Source: Nocardioides sp. CER19 (GTDB lineage: Bacteria; Actinomycetota; Actinomycetes; Propionibacteriales; Nocardioidaceae). Taken from it: a stretch of 64,000 nt of DNA. Every line of letters starts with the position of its first letter. Position 1 is the first letter of the stretch. A program made the position numbers and the translations under genes. Positions 17,192 to 26,080 of this stretch are shown piece by piece. The notes beneath the pieces were generated by a model. It worked only from the letters and a program-made list of their open reading frames with translations. It made no database searches and was not told the origin of the DNA. Location of the stretch: contig NZ_JARVWS010000004.1 of assembly GCF_029846275.1 (NCBI RefSeq), positions 434,001 to 498,000 on the forward strand. Direction: 5' to 3'.

Positions 17192-17292
17192 GGCTTGGGT
17201 CCCGTACCCCTCTGCGGGGACGGGCTCACTGGTCGCACATTAGCGGAACCGCTCCCCCCGGCGGCCCGCGGGGTGGGCCTTAGGGTTGCGAT

Positions 17293-18408
17293 GTGATCTA
17301 TCCCGCGGTCTATCTCGACGCGGCGTCGGCGGAGCCTCTTCACCCGGCCGCACGAGACGTCCTGGCGGCCGGCGTGGAGCGTGGGTACGCGGATCCGCGC
17401 CGGCTGCACGGCCCCGGCCGCGACGCCCGGCTGCTGCTCGACAACGCCCGCGAGGTCGTGGCCGCCTCCCTCGGCGTGCGCCGCGACGAGGTCCTGTTCA
17501 CGACCTCGGGGACAGCCGCCGTCCACGCCGGGCTGCTCGGGCTCGCGCCGTCGACGAACAGCGCCGTCGTCACCACCGCGGTCGAGCACCAGTCGGTCCT
17601 GGACGCCGCCTCGTGGGCGGGCCTGCCGGTCCGGTCCGTCGAGGTGGACGCGACGGGACGCGCCGACGCCGGCTCGGTGGCCGCGGCCACCCGTGCGGGG
17701 CGCACCGGCCTGGTCGTCGTACAGCAGGCGAACCACGAGGTCGGCACGGTCCAGCCGGTCGACGAGATCGCCGCCGGGCTCGACGGCGTGCCGCTCCTCG
17801 TGGACGCGTGCGCGTCCATGGGGCGGCTGCCGCTGCCGGCGGCGTGGACGGCGGTGGCCGGCTCCGCGCGCAAGTGGGGCGGCCCCGGCGGCGTCGGGGT
17901 CCTGGTCGTGCGTCGGACGGCGCGCTGGCGCTACCCCTTCCCGGCGCCCGACCCCACCGAGCGCACCGACCACGGGTTCACCCACGTGCCCGGGGCGCTG
18001 GCGGCGGCGGCCGCCCTCCAGGCCGTCGTGGCCGAGCGCGACGACGTGGGCGCGCGGCAGCGAGAGCTGATCGACCTCGTCCGCGCCCGGGTCGTGGCGA
18101 TCCCCGACGTGGACCTGGTCGGGGACCCGGTCGAGCGGCTCCCCCACCTGGTGACCTTCTCGTGCCTCTACGTCGACGGCGAGGCGCTGGTGACCGAGCT
18201 GGACCGCCGCGGCTTCGGCATCGCCAGCGGCTCGGCGTGCGCCGTCGACACGCGCGAGCCGTCGCGCGTGCTCGGGGCGATGGGTGCGCTGACGCACGGC
18301 AACGTGCGGCTCTCCCTCACCCGGGACGCGACGCGCGAGGACGTCGAGCGGCTCCTCGACGTGCTGCCCGGTGTCGTGAGCGACCTGCGCGCCGAGGTGG
18401 CGCTGTGA
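17293..18408 (+). CDS. Cysteine desulfurase-like class V aminotransferase (IscS/NifS type)
   Basis: A 371-residue PLP enzyme that would remove sulfur from cysteine. Key residues are present: His99 in the PLP-stacking VEHQS, Asp171, the PLP lysine Lys194 in GSARKWGGPGGVG, and the catalytic Cys316 in ASGSACAVDTREPSRVLGAMG, the loop context of IscS-type enzymes. It is a little shorter than E. coli IscS (404). The GTG start at 17293 lies 101 bases from divergent ctaC. Its stop overlaps the TusA-like gene by four bases, so the persulfide is probably handed to that protein. In mycobacteria I recall asnB at this position, so the pair appears to be a lineage-specific replacement. Confidence 0.88.
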   Translation: MIYPAVYLDAASAEPLHPAARDVLAAGVERGYADPRRLHGPGRDARLLLDNAREVVAASLGVRRDEVLFTTSGTAAVHAGLLGLAPSTNSAVVTTAVEHQSVLDAASWAGLPVRSVEVDATGRADAGSVAAATRAGRTGLVVVQQANHEVGTVQPVDEIAAGLDGVPLLVDACASMGRLPLPAAWTAVAGSARKWGGPGGVGVLVVRRTARWRYPFPAPDPTERTDHGFTHVPGALAAAAALQAVVAERDDVGARQRELIDLVRARVVAIPDVDLVGDPVERLPHLVTFSCLYVDGEALVTELDRRGFGIASGSACAVDTREPSRVLGAMGALTHGNVRLSLTRDATREDVERLLDVLPGVVSDLRAEVAL

Positions 18409-18641
18409 CGGTCGCCGCGACGACGCTGGACTGCCGCGGCATGCCCTGCCCGCGCCCGATCATCGAGCTCGCCCGGCACCTGACCGACGTCGAGCCGGGC
18501 GCGGTGCTGGGCGTCGCCTCCGACGACCCGGCGGCGCGGCACGACGTACCGGCCTGGTGCCGGCTCCGGCAGCAGGAGTACGCCGGCGAGGAGACCGCCC
18601 CCGACGGGGTGCCGGTCTACCTCGTCAGGCGTCTGAGCTGA
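18405..18641 (+). CDS. TusA-family sulfurtransferase
   Basis: A 78-residue protein with the TusA signature LDCRGMPCPRPIIEL: the active cysteine is Cys15 in the C-P-x-P motif, with an additional Cys10. TusA proteins accept a persulfide from a cysteine desulfurase and pass it on for tRNA thiolation, molybdenum cofactor or other sulfur uses. The GTG start at 18405 overlaps the desulfurase stop (GTGA), making a clear two-gene sulfur-relay operon. The recipient is unknown; a molybdopterin enzyme of the sulfite oxidase family lies 44 kb away in this window, but no link can be shown. Only seven bases separate it from the convergent adoK-like gene. Confidence 0.9.
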   Translation: MTVAATTLDCRGMPCPRPIIELARHLTDVEPGAVLGVASDDPAARHDVPAWCRLRQQEYAGEETAPDGVPVYLVRRLS

Positions 18642-18648
18642 GGCTCGC

Positions 18649-19629
18649 TCAGCCCAGGTGCGGGGCGACCTCCGCGGCCGCCTCCGTCCCGTAGCTCTCG
18701 CTCAGCCGGTCGAGGAACTGCTGGCTGGTGAAGGAGTACTCCTGGGTGCCGACGGTCTCGACGACGTACGCCGCCAGGGTGCAGCCCACCTGCGCCGACC
18801 GCTCCAGGCCGAGGCCCCACGCGGTGGCCGCGAGGAACGCGGCACGGAACGCGTCACCGACGCCCGTCGGCTCGACCGCCGCGACGTTCTTGCAGGCCGG
18901 CACGACGATCGGGTCCTCGCCGCGGCGGGTGATCCGCACGCCGTCGGCGCCGAGCGTGGTGACCTGGGTACCGACCCGGTCGAGCACCTCCGCGGCGCTC
19001 CAGCCGGTCTTGGACTCGATGAGGTGCGACTCGTACTCGTTGGAGAACAGCAGCGCGGCGCCGTCGACGAGCTGCTGGATCAGCTCGCCGCTGCCGAAGG
19101 CCAGCTGCTGGCTCGGGTCGGCGATGAACGGGTAGCCGTGCTGGCGGCACTCCTCGGTGTGGCGGAGCATGCCGTCCGGGTCGTCGGCGCCGATGAGCAC
19201 GTAGCTCGGGTCGCCGACCTGCTTGACGATGGGGGTCAGCTCGATGAGCCGCGCCTCGGACATCGCGCCGGGGTAGAAGCTGGCGAACTGGGCCATCGTG
19301 TCGTCGGTGGTGCACACGAAGCGGGCGGTGTGCCGGGACTCGGACACATACACGTGGTCGCAGTTGACCCCGTGTCGCTCCAGCCACGACCGGTAGTCGC
19401 CGAAGTCCTCGCCGACCGCACCCACGAGCACCGGGGAGAGCCCGAGCTTGCCGAGGCCGAAGCAGATGTTGGCCGCGACGCCGCCGCGGCGGATCTCCAG
19501 GTCGTCGACGAGGAAGCTCACGGACAGCTTGTCGAGCTGCTCCACGACGAGGGAGTCGGCGAACTTGCCGCGGAAGGTCATCAGGTGGTCGGTGGCGATC
19601 GACGCGGCGATCAGGAGGCTTCCAGACAC
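18649..19629 (-). CDS. adoK: PfkB-family kinase, adenosine-kinase-like
   Basis: A 326-residue ribokinase-family enzyme. SIATDHLMTFRGKFADSL near the N-terminus, the GGVAANICFGLGKLG substrate/gly-gly segment, ASFYPGAMSEAR, and the C-terminal anion-hole EPTGVGDAFRAAF with its catalytic Asp match the mycobacterial adenosine kinase (Rv2202c) as I recall it. It probably phosphorylates adenosine to AMP; other sugars are possible. I start at GTG 19629 by analogy with that protein; another GTG at 19641 would add four residues. It occupies the conserved place between the ctaCDF block and the HesB/ErpA gene. Confidence 0.82.
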   Translation of the reverse strand: MSGSLLIAASIATDHLMTFRGKFADSLVVEQLDKLSVSFLVDDLEIRRGGVAANICFGLGKLGLSPVLVGAVGEDFGDYRSWLERHGVNCDHVYVSESRHTARFVCTTDDTMAQFASFYPGAMSEARLIELTPIVKQVGDPSYVLIGADDPDGMLRHTEECRQHGYPFIADPSQQLAFGSGELIQQLVDGAALLFSNEYESHLIESKTGWSAAEVLDRVGTQVTTLGADGVRITRRGEDPIVVPACKNVAAVEPTGVGDAFRAAFLAATAWGLGLERSAQVGCTLAAYVVETVGTQEYSFTSQQFLDRLSESYGTEAAAEVAPHLG

Positions 19630-19693
19630 GTGCCGGAACACTACCCGTTGGTACCGCTTGGAGTACCCATCGGTAGTTCATAGCGTCGTACGC

Positions 19694-19945
19694 ATGAGCG
19701 CTGCCGACCATGTCTCCGGACTGGCCTACGACGACCCTTCGACCCCGTCCGAGCTGACCGCCGACTGCCGTGCCGCCGGTGCCCGGCTGGCGCTGCCGGC
19801 CTCGTTCGACTCCGTCGCACGGGCCGCCGCGCGCGGCCCCGTGTCCCTTCGCTTCGAGGACTTCCGCGAGATGAGGAAGCCCGAGATCCACCCGACCGTC
19901 GCCGCCCGCCGTATCGCGGCCGCGCTGGACCTGGACCTCGACTGA
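19694..19945 (+). CDS. Small protein of unknown function
   Basis: An 83-residue soluble protein that I do not recognise. It has no signal peptide or membrane segment. The composition is Ala-rich with a mixed-charge C-terminal half (SLRFEDFREMRKPEIHPTVAARRIAAALDLDLD), where the FEDFRE-KPEIHPTVAARRI stretch looks like a conserved amphipathic core. It starts at ATG 19694, 64 bases from the divergent kinase start, and is followed by a strong bidirectional terminator. Coding is supported by third-position GC bias and by its placement; function is unknown. Confidence 0.6.
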   Translation: MSAADHVSGLAYDDPSTPSELTADCRAAGARLALPASFDSVARAAARGPVSLRFEDFREMRKPEIHPTVAARRIAAALDLDLD

Positions 19946-19972
19946 CCTCTCCTGGCCATCCCTCCCTGGATG

Positions 19973-20008
19973 CAACAGCCCCCGCCGGAAACCCGGCGGG
20001 GGCTGTTG
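19973..20008. terminator. Bidirectional terminator between small gene and erpA
   Basis: A perfect 16-pair stem (19973-19988 with 19993-20008) with loop AAAC, in the gap between convergent genes. It lies 27 bases after the upstream stop and 19 bases from the erpA stop. Confidence 0.85.
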
Positions 20009-20027
20009 TCTGCGGTGCGTGTGCGAC

Positions 20028-20381
20028 TCAGTGGAACGAGTCGCCGCAGGCGCAGGAACCCGTGGCGTTCGGGTTGTCGATCGTGAAGCCCTGCTTCTCG
20101 ATGGTGTCGACGAAGTCGATCATCGCGCCGTTGAGGTAGGGCACGCTCATGCGGTCGACGACGACCGACACGGAGTCGAAGTCGGTGACGACGTCGCCGT
20201 CGAGGGTGCGCTCGTCGAAGAAGAGCTGGTAGCGCAGGCCGGAGCAGCCACCGGGCTGCACGGAGATGCGCAGCGAGAGGTCGTCACGACCCTCCTGCTC
20301 CAGCAGGCTCTTCACCTTGGCGGCCGCCACGGGGCTCAGGTTGATGCTGTCGGCGCGGCGCTCGAAGGTGGTGTCGGTCAT
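20028..20381 (-). CDS. erpA: Iron-sulfur cluster insertion protein (A-type carrier, ErpA/HesB)
   Basis: A 117-residue A-type carrier. The three cluster-binding cysteines are Cys46 in GGCSGLRY and Cys110/Cys112 in GSCACGDSF, the exact family spacing. It delivers Fe-S clusters to apo-proteins in the cytosol. I start at ATG 20381 with GGGAG ahead, not at the longer in-frame start. The gene is monocistronic, and its place between the adenosine-kinase-like gene and glycerate kinase is conserved in actinobacteria. Possible clients in this window are the NadA quinolinate synthase and the Rieske protein. Confidence 0.93.
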   Translation of the reverse strand: MTDTTFERRADSINLSPVAAAKVKSLLEQEGRDDLSLRISVQPGGCSGLRYQLFFDERTLDGDVVTDFDSVSVVVDRMSVPYLNGAMIDFVDTIEKQGFTIDNPNATGSCACGDSFH

Positions 20382-20453
20382 GGTGGCTCCCTGTGTGGTG
20401 GGTGCGGGGTCTGTCCTTCGCTCCAATCCTAAGTCATCGACGGTTATTCCTCC

Positions 20454-21527
20454 TCACCGCGACCAGCTGCGCGCGACCCGCTCGGCGAGTGCCTCCAAGG
20501 ACCCCGCCGGGTCGGCGAAGGCCCGCTCCTCCCCCACCGTCTCGAGCAGGGAGTAGGCCGACTCGATGCCGAGCGCCCGCATCTCCCGGGCCCCCACGTC
20601 GACCCTGCCCGCGAGCAGGACGCAGGGCCGGGCCACCTCGGCCGCGACGTCGGCGACCCCGGCGGGCACCTTGCCGGAGCGGCTGGAGAAGTCGAAGGCG
20701 CCTTCGCCGGTGACGACCAGGTCGGCCGACCGCGCGCGGTCGCGGAGCCCGACGGCGTCCGCGACGAGCGCGAGCCCCGGTCGGCGCTCCGCCCCGAGCA
20801 GCAGCAGCCCGTAGCCGAGCCCGCCGGCGGCGCCGGCGCCCGGCGCGAGGGCGAGCCGTCGGTCGGCCGCGGCCGCGAGGTCCTGGAGCGCTCCGTCCAG
20901 CGCGGGCAGCTGCTCCTCGGTCAGCCCCTTCTGCGGCCCGTAGACCTTCGTGGCGCCGAAGAGCCCGGTCAGCGGGCTGTCCACGTCGCTCGCCGCGATG
21001 ATCTCCACGCCGGGAGGCGTCGGCACGGTGACCTTCGTGATCCCGGTGAGCGCCGCGCCGCCGCCGTCCAGTGGTCGGTCGGCGGTCGCACCGAGCGCCG
21101 CGAGCAGGCCGGCCCCGCCGTCGTTGCTGCCGCTGCCGCCGAGCCCGACGACGACCCGCCGGGCGCCGGCGTCGACCGCCGCGAGGACGAGCTCGCCGAC
21201 GCCGTACGTCGTGGCCGACTCGGCGCCGCTCCCCCCGGTGATCGCGAGTCCGCACGCCTGGGCTGACTCGACGTAGGCGGTCTCCTCGACCACCAGCACC
21301 GTGGCCGGGACCGGCCCGCCGTGTGGTCCGGTGACGGTGACGGCGAGCAGCTCGCCGCCGAGCGTCGCGTGCAGCACGTCGACGAAGCCCGGTCCGCCGT
21401 CCGCCATCGGGACCAGCTCGAGCTCGTCGCCCGGCGCGTGGCGGCGCCAGCCGGTCCCGATCGCCTGCGCCGCTTCGACGGCCGTCAGCGTCCCGGCGAA
21501 CTTGTCGGGAGCCACGAGGATCCTCAT
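20454..21527 (-). CDS. Glycerate kinase
   Basis: A 357-residue enzyme of the GlxK/GarK-type glycerate kinase family, which phosphorylates D-glycerate. N-terminal MRILVAPDKFAGTLTAVEAAQAIGTGW is the family signature. Other typical segments are PMADGGPGFVDVL, YGVGELVLAAVDAGARRVVVGLGGSGSNDGGAG and DLVVTGEGAFDFSSRSGKVPAGVA. I start at ATG 21527 because the signature begins exactly there; the longer open frame upstream has no similarity. It is divergent from the GNAT gene with 45 bases between. Length is slightly under the usual 375-380. Confidence 0.93.
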   Translation of the reverse strand: MRILVAPDKFAGTLTAVEAAQAIGTGWRRHAPGDELELVPMADGGPGFVDVLHATLGGELLAVTVTGPHGGPVPATVLVVEETAYVESAQACGLAITGGSGAESATTYGVGELVLAAVDAGARRVVVGLGGSGSNDGGAGLLAALGATADRPLDGGGAALTGITKVTVPTPPGVEIIAASDVDSPLTGLFGATKVYGPQKGLTEEQLPALDGALQDLAAAADRRLALAPGAGAAGGLGYGLLLLGAERRPGLALVADAVGLRDRARSADLVVTGEGAFDFSSRSGKVPAGVADVAAEVARPCVLLAGRVDVGAREMRALGIESAYSLLETVGEERAFADPAGSLEALAERVARSWSR

Positions 21528-21572
21528 GGCGAGCACCCTAGGGCGTCCGGCCCGGCCCCTAGGGTGTGCCGG

Positions 21573-22439
21573 GTGGAGATCAGGCCGATGCGCGGGAGTG
21601 ACGTGGCCGTCGCCGAGTCGCTCAGCGACGAGGCGTTCGCCGCGTTGCCGCAACGCTCCGCGGGCGCCGCGCGGTCAGCCCGGCGTACGAGCGCACACTC
21701 CGCGGCGTGGGTGCGCCGGACCACGCACCTGGTCGGGACCGACCCCGGCGGCTGCTGGGTCGCCGAGGACGAGGGTCGGATGATCGGCTTCGCGACGTCG
21801 TTCGTGCGGGAGACCACGTGGTTCCTGGCGACGTACGCCGTCCGCCCCGACCGGCAGGGCGGCGGCATCGGCACCGCGCTGCTCGCCGCCGCCATGCACC
21901 ACGGCCGAGCCTGCCTGCACGCCATGCTGTCCGCCTCGGAGGACCCGCGAGCGGTACGCCGCTACAAGCTGGCCGGCTTCGACCTGCACCCGCAGATGCA
22001 CCTGACCGGCACGGTCGACCGGACGACCATCCCGGTGATCGAGAAGGTCCGCGACGGGAGCGCCGCCGACATCGACCTGCTGGACTCGCTCGACCGCGCG
22101 ACCCGCGGCGCTGCGCACGGTCCCGACCACGAGCTCCTGCTCGCCGGCGGCCGACTGCTGGTGTCCGACACCTCGACCGGGTCCGGCTACGCCTACGTCG
22201 AGGCGACGGGCCGCGTCGTCCTCCTCGCGGCCGGCAACCGTCGGACCGCGTCGAGACTGCTGTGGGCGGCGCTGGCCGACCTTTCGGGACCGGTGGTCGT
22301 CCCGAACCTCACCGCCGCCAACCAGTGGGCCCTCGACGTGGGGGTCGCCGCCCGCCTGCAGCTGGGTCAGGGCGGTTACCTCGCACTGAAGGGCCTGCGG
22401 GCGCCGGCTCCTTACATCCACCACAGCGCGCTGCTTTGA
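21573..22439 (+). CDS. GNAT-family N-acetyltransferase
   Basis: A 288-residue protein with a GNAT domain in its first 140 residues: the acetyl-CoA binding loop is VRPDRQGGGIGTALLAAAM, after a core strand TWFLATYAV. The C-terminal half resembles a second, degenerate GNAT lobe (TSTGSGYAYVEATGRVVLLAA) without the Q-x-x-G-x-G/A loop, so this is probably a two-lobed acetyltransferase. The substrate is unknown. I chose GTG 21573, just before EIRPMRGSD, because GNAT domains open with this strand. It ends seven bases before the next gene, which probably shares its transcript. Confidence 0.78.
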   Translation: MEIRPMRGSDVAVAESLSDEAFAALPQRSAGAARSARRTSAHSAAWVRRTTHLVGTDPGGCWVAEDEGRMIGFATSFVRETTWFLATYAVRPDRQGGGIGTALLAAAMHHGRACLHAMLSASEDPRAVRRYKLAGFDLHPQMHLTGTVDRTTIPVIEKVRDGSAADIDLLDSLDRATRGAAHGPDHELLLAGGRLLVSDTSTGSGYAYVEATGRVVLLAAGNRRTASRLLWAALADLSGPVVVPNLTAANQWALDVGVAARLQLGQGGYLALKGLRAPAPYIHHSALL

Positions 22440-22446
22440 TGACCGG

Positions 22447-23481
22447 GTGAGCATCTTCCGCCGCAAGCCGTCGGAGTCCGACCGCATCGCCGCCTTCTGG
22501 ACGTGGTGGTCTGAGGAGGGTGCGACGTTCTGCGCGGACGCGCTGGCCGGGCGCGACGTCGAGCGCATCGTGCCGGTGCTCGGCCCCAGGGTCGACCGAC
22601 TCCACGACGACCTGGCGTGGGAGCTGGTGGCGGGCACCGTCAGCGAGCACGCGCTCGTCGTCTCCGCCGAGGGGACGCCGGAGCTGCGTGCACTGGCACG
22701 TCGGTGGCTGCTCGCCGCCCCGCCGGCGACGGAGACCTGGTCCTACAGCGACGTCCGACCCCCGCTCCCCGATCCGGACGACGCCTCGATCGGTCTCGAC
22801 GGCGGCCTGCCGCTCGCGCTGCGCGACGTCACCGTCGCGGCGCGTCGGGTCGGCACCCGGCTCGACGTCACGGTGCACCACCCGTCGTTCGCCGACGCCC
22901 CCGCGGAGGCACGTCTGCGGCTCGCCCTGCTCGCGCTCGATGCGACGATCGGCCAGACCGCCGTGGAGCTGTGGATCGGCGAGATCACGCCGAGCGAGCT
23001 GAGGCCCCGTGACGGCTTCGGGCTCGCCCCGCTCCGCGTGTTCGTCGAGCGGATGCAGAGCGAGTACGTCGACCAGGACGGCGCCCCCTCCTGGCTGCTG
23101 CTGCGCGGCGAGGGGCCGCGGGGCCCGGTCCAGGCGGCCGTCACGGTCCCGCTGCACCCCGCTGTGTCCCCGTTGCTCACCCACCACGTCGGCGTCCTGG
23201 TGCCCTACGCGCAGCGCGACGAGGAGGGGTTGCCGACCGGCACGTCGCTCGACGGGCTGCGCGCGCTCGACCAGCGCATCGCGGAGCTCCTCGGACCGGA
23301 CGGCCGGGTCGTGGCGCACGAGTCGGCCGCCGGCGTACGGCTGCTGCACGTGTACGCCGACGGGGCGACCGACGCGCCGGCCCGGCTCCGTCGCGAGCGG
23401 CTCGAGTGGGCCGAGGGGACCGCGGAGGTGGAGGTCGCCGCCGACCCGGGGTGGGACCGGGTCCGGCACCTGTCGACCTGA
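22447..23481 (+). CDS. DUF695-like protein of unknown function
   Basis: A 344-residue soluble protein. The first half (FWTWWSEEGATFCADAL, ELVAGTVSEHALVVSAEGTPELR, WSYSDVRPPLPDPDD) resembles the uncharacterised protein group annotated with DUF695, where a Trp-rich N-terminus is usual. The second half is alpha/beta with no recognisable catalytic motif. No signal peptide or membrane segment is visible. The GTG start at 22447 is close behind the GNAT gene, and nadA starts 15 bases after its stop, suggesting one transcript. I do not assign a function. Confidence 0.72.
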   Translation: MSIFRRKPSESDRIAAFWTWWSEEGATFCADALAGRDVERIVPVLGPRVDRLHDDLAWELVAGTVSEHALVVSAEGTPELRALARRWLLAAPPATETWSYSDVRPPLPDPDDASIGLDGGLPLALRDVTVAARRVGTRLDVTVHHPSFADAPAEARLRLALLALDATIGQTAVELWIGEITPSELRPRDGFGLAPLRVFVERMQSEYVDQDGAPSWLLLRGEGPRGPVQAAVTVPLHPAVSPLLTHHVGVLVPYAQRDEEGLPTGTSLDGLRALDQRIAELLGPDGRVVAHESAAGVRLLHVYADGATDAPARLRRERLEWAEGTAEVEVAADPGWDRVRHLST

Positions 23482-23496
23482 CCGTACGATTCCGCC

Positions 23497-24663
23497 ATGA
23501 CGACCGTCGACCTCCCGCTGCTGCCGCTCGGCCGCGGCATCGACCTCGACTCCGAGCGGGGCGTCGAGTGCCCCGGGGACCTGCCGCCCGCCTCGGACCC
23601 CGCCCTCGTCGAGCGCGCCCGGGCTGCCAAGGCGGCGCTCGGAGACCGCGTGTTCGTGCTCGGCCACCACTACCAGCGCGACGAGGTCATCGAGTTCGCC
23701 GACGTCACCGGCGACTCCTTCAAGCTCGCCCGCGACGCGGCCGCGCGGCCGGAGGCGGAGTTCATCGTCTTCTGCGGCGTCCACTTCATGGCCGAGTCGG
23801 CCGACATCCTCACCTCGCCGGCGCAGAAGGTCGTGCTGCCGGACCTCGCCGCTGGTTGCTCGATGGCCGACATGGCTCGCCTCGGGCAGGTCGAGGCCGC
23901 GTGGGAGGCGCTCACGGCTGCCGGGATCGCCGATCAGGTCGTGCCGGTGACCTACATGAACTCCAGCGCCGACATCAAGGCGTTCTGCGGTCGCCACGGC
24001 GGCGTCGTGTGCACGTCCTCCAACGCGCAGACGGTGCTGGAGTGGGCGTTCGAGCAGGGGACGAAGGTGCTCTTCCTGCCCGACCAGCACCTCGGTCGAA
24101 ACACGGCGGTGCTCAAGCTCGGGATCCCGCTCGACAAGTGCGTCGTCTGGGACCCACGGCAGCCGAACGGCGGCCTGACCGCCGAGGAGCTCGCCGACGC
24201 GACGATGATCTTGTGGAAGGGCCACTGCTCGGTGCACGGCCGCTTCTCCCCCGACACCGTCGACGCCCTGCGCGAGACGATCCCGGGGATCCAGATCCTG
24301 GTGCACCCCGAGTGCCAGCACGAGGTCGTGCTCAAGGCCGACCTGGTCGGGTCGACCGAGTTCATCATCAAGACGATCGAGGAGGCGCCGGCCGGCTCCG
24401 CCTGGGCGATCGGCACCGAGCTCAACCTGGTCAAGCGGCTCGCCGCCCGGCACCCGGACAAGAGGATCGTGTTCCTCGACCGCAACGTCTGCTACTGCTC
24501 GACCATGAACCGGATCGACCTGCCGCACTTCGTCTGGGCGCTGGAGTCGCTGGTCAGCGGTGTGGTCCCCAACGTCATCGAGGTCGACGCCGACACGGAG
24601 CACCACGCCAAGGTGGCCCTCGAGCGCATGCTCGAGCTGCCGGGCAAGATCGAGAAGGACTGA
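23497..24663 (+). CDS. nadA: Quinolinate synthase
   Basis: A 388-residue 4Fe-4S enzyme that condenses iminoaspartate with dihydroxyacetone phosphate to quinolinate in NAD synthesis. Signature stretches: VLGHHYQRDEVIEFADVTGDS (about residues 53-73), FCGVHFMAESADILTS, and the cluster cysteines in GCSMADM, HPECQHEV and NVCYCSTM. The length matches the longer NadA class found in Bacillus and actinobacteria. nadB and nadC are not adjacent, so NAD synthesis genes are split. One base separates its stop from the stop of the convergent histidine kinase gene. Confidence 0.95.
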   Translation: MTTVDLPLLPLGRGIDLDSERGVECPGDLPPASDPALVERARAAKAALGDRVFVLGHHYQRDEVIEFADVTGDSFKLARDAAARPEAEFIVFCGVHFMAESADILTSPAQKVVLPDLAAGCSMADMARLGQVEAAWEALTAAGIADQVVPVTYMNSSADIKAFCGRHGGVVCTSSNAQTVLEWAFEQGTKVLFLPDQHLGRNTAVLKLGIPLDKCVVWDPRQPNGGLTAEELADATMILWKGHCSVHGRFSPDTVDALRETIPGIQILVHPECQHEVVLKADLVGSTEFIIKTIEEAPAGSAWAIGTELNLVKRLAARHPDKRIVFLDRNVCYCSTMNRIDLPHFVWALESLVSGVVPNVIEVDADTEHHAKVALERMLELPGKIEKD

Positions 24664-24664
24664 C

Positions 24665-26080
24665 TCAGCGCGGGAGCCGGACCCGGATCGTGGTGTCGCC
24701 GGGGCGGCTCTGCAGCGCGACCGTGCCACCGTGCGACTGCACGATCGCCTGGACCAGCGCGAGTCCCAGGCCGGCACCGGACTCGCCGCCGCGGTGCCGT
24801 GACTCGTCACCGCGCACGAACCGCTCGAAGGCGCGCGCCGCGATGGAGGGCGGGAAGCCGGGGCCGTCGTCGTGCACGTCGAAGCCGTCGGCCAGCACCC
24901 GGACCGTGACCGTCGTGCCCGGCGGCGTGTAGCGGGTCGCGTTGCCGAGCAGGTTCGTGACCACCTGGTGCAGCCGCTGCTCGTCGCCGGGTACGAGGAC
25001 GCCGGCATCCGACTCGGGGTCCGCGCTCGCGGGGAGCACCAGCTGCCAGCGGCGCTCGGGGTCGACGACGCGGGCGTCGGAGGCGGCCTCGATGAGCAGC
25101 CGGGTCAGGTCCACCGGGTGGTGCTCCAGCGGCCGGCCGGCGTCCAGCCGCGCGAGCAGCAGCAGGTCCTCGACGAGCGAGGTCATCCGGCCGGACTCCT
25201 CCTCGACCTTGGCGAAGGCGACCTTGGCCGCCTCCGCGTCCTCGGGGTGCTGCCGGGCCAGCTCGGTGTAGCCCCGGATCGTCGTGAGCGGCGTCCGCAG
25301 CTCGTGCGAGGCGTCGGCGACGAACTGCCGCACCTGCTGCTCGCTGCGGTGCCGCGCGGCGAGCGACGACTCCACGTGCTCCAGCAGCGTGTTGAGCGCG
25401 TTGCCGACCTGACCCACCTCGCTGCGGGCGTCGGTCAACCGCTCCGGCACGCGCTCGGTCACCCCGATGTCGCCGGTGTCGAGCGGGAGCCCGGCCACCG
25501 TGTGCGCGGTCGCAGCGACGTCACGCAAGGGGCGCAGCTGCCGTCGTACGACGAACGTGCCGGCGCCGGCCGCGGCGACGATGCCCAGCAGCGTGAGCAG
25601 CGCCTCCCAGCGGAGGAGCCCGGCGATGGTGTCGTCGACGGTCTTGGTCGGCAGACCGGTGACGAGGGTGACGACCTCCTGGGTCTGACCGACCTGCAGC
25701 GGGAGGTCGCGGGCGGTCACCCGATAGCTGCCGTGACCGGGCACCTCCACGGTGTGGACGTTCCCGTCGACCGGGACGCCGTCGAAGTTGTCGAGATCGG
25801 TGATCGTGTCCTCGTCGTTGACGTCGCGGCTGTAGATCTGTCCCTGCGCACGCACTGAGCTGCCCTCTCCAGGGAGGATCACCTGGAGGGTCCCGGGCGC
25901 GACGTTGCGCGAGCTGGGCGGGCCCGGGCGGCCGAGCGACCGCACGTCGGCGTCCAGACGGTCCATCAGCTGGCTGCGCATCGCCAGGGTGGTGACCGCG
26001 CCCATGAGCACGCAGACCACCGCCACCAGCGCCACGGCGGTGACGACCAGGCGCGACGTGAGCGTCGCGAAGAACCTCAT
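24665..26080 (-). CDS. Two-component sensor histidine kinase (PhoR-like)
   Basis: A 471-residue membrane kinase. The first helix is at about residues 10-33, an extracytoplasmic sensor of about 120 residues follows, a second helix lies at about 158-178, then HAMP and the kinase core. The phosphorylated histidine is His259 in DASHELRTPLTTIRGY; N-box NLLGNATRYT and G-boxes DDGPGFPPS and GAGLGLAL are intact. The extracytoplasmic domain shows no known ligand fold. The ATG overlaps the stop of the response regulator gene (ATGA), so they form one unit. Its location directly after the MacAB-type operon suggests that it senses envelope stress or the exported compound (inference). Confidence 0.93.
   Translation of the reverse strand: MRFFATLTSRLVVTAVALVAVVCVLMGAVTTLAMRSQLMDRLDADVRSLGRPGPPSSRNVAPGTLQVILPGEGSSVRAQGQIYSRDVNDEDTITDLDNFDGVPVDGNVHTVEVPGHGSYRVTARDLPLQVGQTQEVVTLVTGLPTKTVDDTIAGLLRWEALLTLLGIVAAAGAGTFVVRRQLRPLRDVAATAHTVAGLPLDTGDIGVTERVPERLTDARSEVGQVGNALNTLLEHVESSLAARHRSEQQVRQFVADASHELRTPLTTIRGYTELARQHPEDAEAAKVAFAKVEEESGRMTSLVEDLLLLARLDAGRPLEHHPVDLTRLLIEAASDARVVDPERRWQLVLPASADPESDAGVLVPGDEQRLHQVVTNLLGNATRYTPPGTTVTVRVLADGFDVHDDGPGFPPSIAARAFERFVRGDESRHRGGESGAGLGLALVQAIVQSHGGTVALQSRPGDTTIRVRLPR

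Noticed and set aside
22309..25008. A 899-codon minus-strand frame across the DUF695-like and nadA genes.
   Set aside because: Most of it is antisense to two supported genes, and its ends run into other genes in wrong frames.
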